This document shows, one piece after another, positions 20,668 to 23,076 of a DNA stretch of 23,076 nt. The notes under the pieces are model-generated. The model ran no database searches and had not been told where the DNA came from. It was given only the letters and a program-made list of their open reading frames with translations. The stretch is taken from the IMG/VR virus record IMGVR_UViG_3300048838_001267, positions 1-23,076 of that record, one strand, 5' to 3'. Both the position numbers and the translations under genes were made by a program. Source of the stretch: a virus. Positions within the stretch are counted from its first letter, which is position 1, and every line of letters starts with the position of its first letter.

Positions 20668-23076
20668 ATGGCCTCTGAACTCAATCGCATCGTTACCGAG
20701 CTGATCATCGACGCCCGCGGCTCTGTCGCGGGCGCTGCTCAGCATGTGCGCGCGTCGAAGGAAGCTGAGCTTGCTTCGAACAAGCTTTCGGATGCGGAGG
20801 AAAAGGGCCGGATCGCGCGTGAGAAAAGCGCGGCGTCGTTTATGGGCGTCAGCAGCTCGATCGCGCGGGTGAGGTCCGAATACACCAACCTTCAGGCTCG
20901 GCTCGATCCAGTGTTCTCCGCGCAGATCAGGCAGCAGAAGGAGCTGGAGCGTGCGATCCTTGTTACGGATGCGGCTGTACGTCGGGGTGTGACGACCGAG
21001 CAGCAGGCAACGGCCACAATCTCGCGCCTGCGCGACCAGCAGATACGCGACATGCAGCGCGTGAAGGCTGCAGCGCAGGATCTGATACGCGTCCAGCGTG
21101 CCGCCAACGACAATTCCTCGAAATTCGCGACGGCGAATATCGCTGCACAGTTTCAGGACATCGGCGTCACGGCCGCCATGGGCATGTCGCCGCTCCAGAT
21201 CGCGCTTCAGCAAGGCACGCAGTTGCAGGCGGTGCTTGGCCCTATGGGCGCAGCTGGAGCCGTCAGGGCTCTCGGATCGGCATTCCTGTCGCTCCTCAAT
21301 CCGGTGAGCCTTGCGACGATGGCCCTCGTAGCGGCTGTAGCCGCCGCGATTCAGTATTTTACCGCCACCGATGAAGCGGAAGAATCCAACCAGAAGATTC
21401 GCGAGCACGCGCAGATCATCGACGGCGTCGTGCGGGCGTGGGGAGATGCCCTCCCAGCGCTCAAATCCTACAACACTGAACTTGAGCGACGAATCGCCCT
21501 CGACGAACTGTCGCGGGCCACCGAAGCCTATGTCGAGAAGCAGTACGCGCCTGTCCGGCAGGAGATGCCGGATGTGCGGAGCCAAATCGCTGCCGGAGCG
21601 GGTAAACTATACATTGAGGACATGGACGCGGCGATAAGACTTCGCGACGCGTTCCAAGCGCTTACGGATGCCGTTGCCGATAACAAGGCCACGGTTGAAC
21701 AGGTCGATGCGGTCATCAACGCGCTCAGTGTTTCGATGCTCGCAGCTTCCGAGCCAGTGCAAGCAGCAATCGATAAGCTCCGCGATTTTCGAGAGACGAT
21801 CGCCGATGCGAACGAGAAGGCCGATCCGGCGCGCATTCAGAAGTATTTCGCCGAACTCGGCTCGGCGATGCAAAAGTGGTGGGGCCAGTATTCCGGTCCC
21901 TTCATCGTCGCGTGGGAGAAGTTCAAGGGTTTCGTCAAGGAATTCGACGATCTCAATAAGCGCGAGGGCGCCGCTGTCCCGATCCCGACACGCCGCCCCA
22001 ACGACATCCAGCGCATGGATGAGGAGGCTGCTGCCGCAGAAAGGGCCGAGAAGGCGCAGGGCAAACTCACTGCCGCCTATGATCGAACCATCGAGAGCGC
22101 CCGCGAACGCAACGAGCAGCTTCAGGTAAGCCTGAAGTATCTCGGCGACTACAGCGTCGAGGCGCAGGCCGCCGTCTACGCTCAGCAGCTGATGAACCAG
22201 GCGCTTTCCGACGGGAAGTCGCTGACGCCGGAGCAGACGGCGGAGATCAACCGACTGGCGCAGGCGTATGCCGAACTCTCTCAGGCGATCGGTATCGCGC
22301 GCGCCGAGCAAGACCTCCAGTTCGAGCGCGACCAGCTTTCCCGCACGCCTGTCGAGCAGCGTGTCTATGCCGAACTGCGCAATCTCGGTCTCGACATCAA
22401 TTCGATCGAAGGCCAGCGCATCGCCGACAACATCCGGATCAACGAGGAGCTGGAGCGGCAGATCAGCTATGCGGAGGATGTCCGCGATACGCTGAAGGAA
22501 GGCGCGTCCAGCTTCTTGCAGGACCTGTTCACCGGCAAGGACTTGATGGAATCGATCGTCCGGCTCGGCGATCGCTTCGCGTCCATGAACTTCGACGCCT
22601 TCGTCGAGGGCGCCAGCAACTGGATGAGCGGCAAGGGCTTCACGCTGAGCTCGTCGTCGGCCCGCGCCAACATCCCGGCCGCGAGGGCAACGGGACAGGA
22701 GATCGCCAAGCCGGTCGTCTCGGCGATCAAGGACATCGCCGAAGGGCCGGCATGGGAACGGCAGGGGCGCGGTGGAATTCCCGGCATGCCCGCCGCGATC
22801 CAGACGGGCAAGGCCATGGCGCAGGGCGTGGTGCCGGCCATTCAGGAGCCGTTGAACCGACAGGTCGATGTTATCGCCGGCGCGATCAGGAAGATCGAGA
22901 GCGGGAACAACTACGGCGCTGTCGGCATGCAGACGAAGTATGGAAAGCCGCTCGGGGCCTACCAGATACTCGAAAGCAACCTGCCGCAGTGGTCTCAGCA
23001 AGCGCTTGGCCGAGTTGTGTCGGCATCGGAGTTTCTCGGCGACCGGCTCACTCAGGATCAGGTTGCCTATTATCAG
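20668..23076 (+). CDS. Tape measure protein with lytic-transglycosylase-like domain (3'-partial)
   Basis: Open from ATG 20668 to the right edge (803 codons, no stop). Residues 1-150 are coiled coil (HVRASKEAELASNKLSDAEEKGRI...). From 161, QFQDIGVTAAMGMSPLQIALQQGTQL is the signature of the prophage tail length tape measure family. Residues about 199-232 are hydrophobic (SAFLSLLNPVSLATMALVAAVAAAI), as usual for membrane-interacting tape measure segments. From about 740, IRKIESGNNYGAVG with the Glu at 744, then GKPLGAYQILESNLPQWSQQALGR, resembles the lysozyme/transglycosylase-like fold that opens the peptidoglycan during entry. It sets tail length and is injected early. Confidence 0.88.
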   Translation, partial: MASELNRIVTELIIDARGSVAGAAQHVRASKEAELASNKLSDAEEKGRIAREKSAASFMGVSSSIARVRSEYTNLQARLDPVFSAQIRQQKELERAILVTDAAVRRGVTTEQQATATISRLRDQQIRDMQRVKAAAQDLIRVQRAANDNSSKFATANIAAQFQDIGVTAAMGMSPLQIALQQGTQLQAVLGPMGAAGAVRALGSAFLSLLNPVSLATMALVAAVAAAIQYFTATDEAEESNQKIREHAQIIDGVVRAWGDALPALKSYNTELERRIALDELSRATEAYVEKQYAPVRQEMPDVRSQIAAGAGKLYIEDMDAAIRLRDAFQALTDAVADNKATVEQVDAVINALSVSMLAASEPVQAAIDKLRDFRETIADANEKADPARIQKYFAELGSAMQKWWGQYSGPFIVAWEKFKGFVKEFDDLNKREGAAVPIPTRRPNDIQRMDEEAAAAERAEKAQGKLTAAYDRTIESARERNEQLQVSLKYLGDYSVEAQAAVYAQQLMNQALSDGKSLTPEQTAEINRLAQAYAELSQAIGIARAEQDLQFERDQLSRTPVEQRVYAELRNLGLDINSIEGQRIADNIRINEELERQISYAEDVRDTLKEGASSFLQDLFTGKDLMESIVRLGDRFASMNFDAFVEGASNWMSGKGFTLSSSSARANIPAARATGQEIAKPVVSAIKDIAEGPAWERQGRGGIPGMPAAIQTGKAMAQGVVPAIQEPLNRQVDVIAGAIRKIESGNNYGAVGMQTKYGKPLGAYQILESNLPQWSQQALGRVVSASEFLGDRLTQDQVAYYQ

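Noticed and set aside
21607-23001. 464-codon minus-strand frame opposite the tape measure gene
   Set aside because: The plus-strand frame shows tape measure and lytic domains; this one shows none.
1-23076. CRISPR array or anti-phage defence island
   Set aside because: No regularly spaced repeats with unique spacers were seen. The only repeat array (6312-6402) has a 23-25 bp period and lies within a coding gene. All other genes fit a phage genome.

Overview
The window is one contiguous piece of a temperate-type, long-tailed (siphovirus, HK97-like) phage or prophage genome. Its host is probably a high-GC alphaproteobacterium of the Rhizobiales type. That host guess rests on the high GC, the very tight ATGA/GTGA/TGATG gene overlaps, and the style of the proteins (tail chaperone, small terminase and HTH replication protein variants I associate with rhizobial phages). 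It has not been tested by a search. No integrase, lysis gene or clear host gene is visible, so whether this is an integrated prophage cannot be decided here.

Layout. 1-7885 is an early/middle block, all on the + strand and almost entirely translationally overlapped. It holds a beta-class adenine methyltransferase, several small unknown proteins, an XRE-like regulator, a nucleoside deoxyribosyltransferase-like protein, a DUF3310 protein, a winged-helix protein, a large C5-cytosine methyltransferase with an unusual tandem-module region, a small HTH_11 protein, an HTH replication-initiator-like protein, and a NusG/RfaH-like antiterminator. 7886-8118 holds a tRNA with a CAT anticodon and mixed initiator/elongator features. 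8119-23076 is the late block in classical order: HNH nuclease, small and large terminase, small membrane protein, portal, HK97-type protease, major capsid, putative decoration protein, SAP-like C-terminal head protein, connector, head closure, gp10-like neck protein, tail terminator, tail tube, a small protein, tail assembly chaperone with a -1 frame extension, and a tape measure protein that runs off the right edge.

How it works together. The NusG-like protein sits at the end of the early block, just before the late genes, and could act as the late antiterminator (inference). The replication protein gene carries four copies of a 14-bp repeat, two of them extended to palindromes. The repeats lie in three different reading frames, so they are selected as DNA; by analogy with lambda O this looks like an iteron origin inside the initiator gene. 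The two methyltransferases have no cognate nuclease here and probably protect or mark phage DNA.

The single gene on the minus strand (20318-20614) is a lower-GC, signal-peptide protein placed between the tail chaperone and the tape measure. It has its own ribosome binding site and a plausible sigma-70 promoter, and is a typical candidate moron. The most unusual points are the iteron origin, the seven tandem modules in the C5 methyltransferase, the hybrid tRNA-Met, the antiterminator and the moron.
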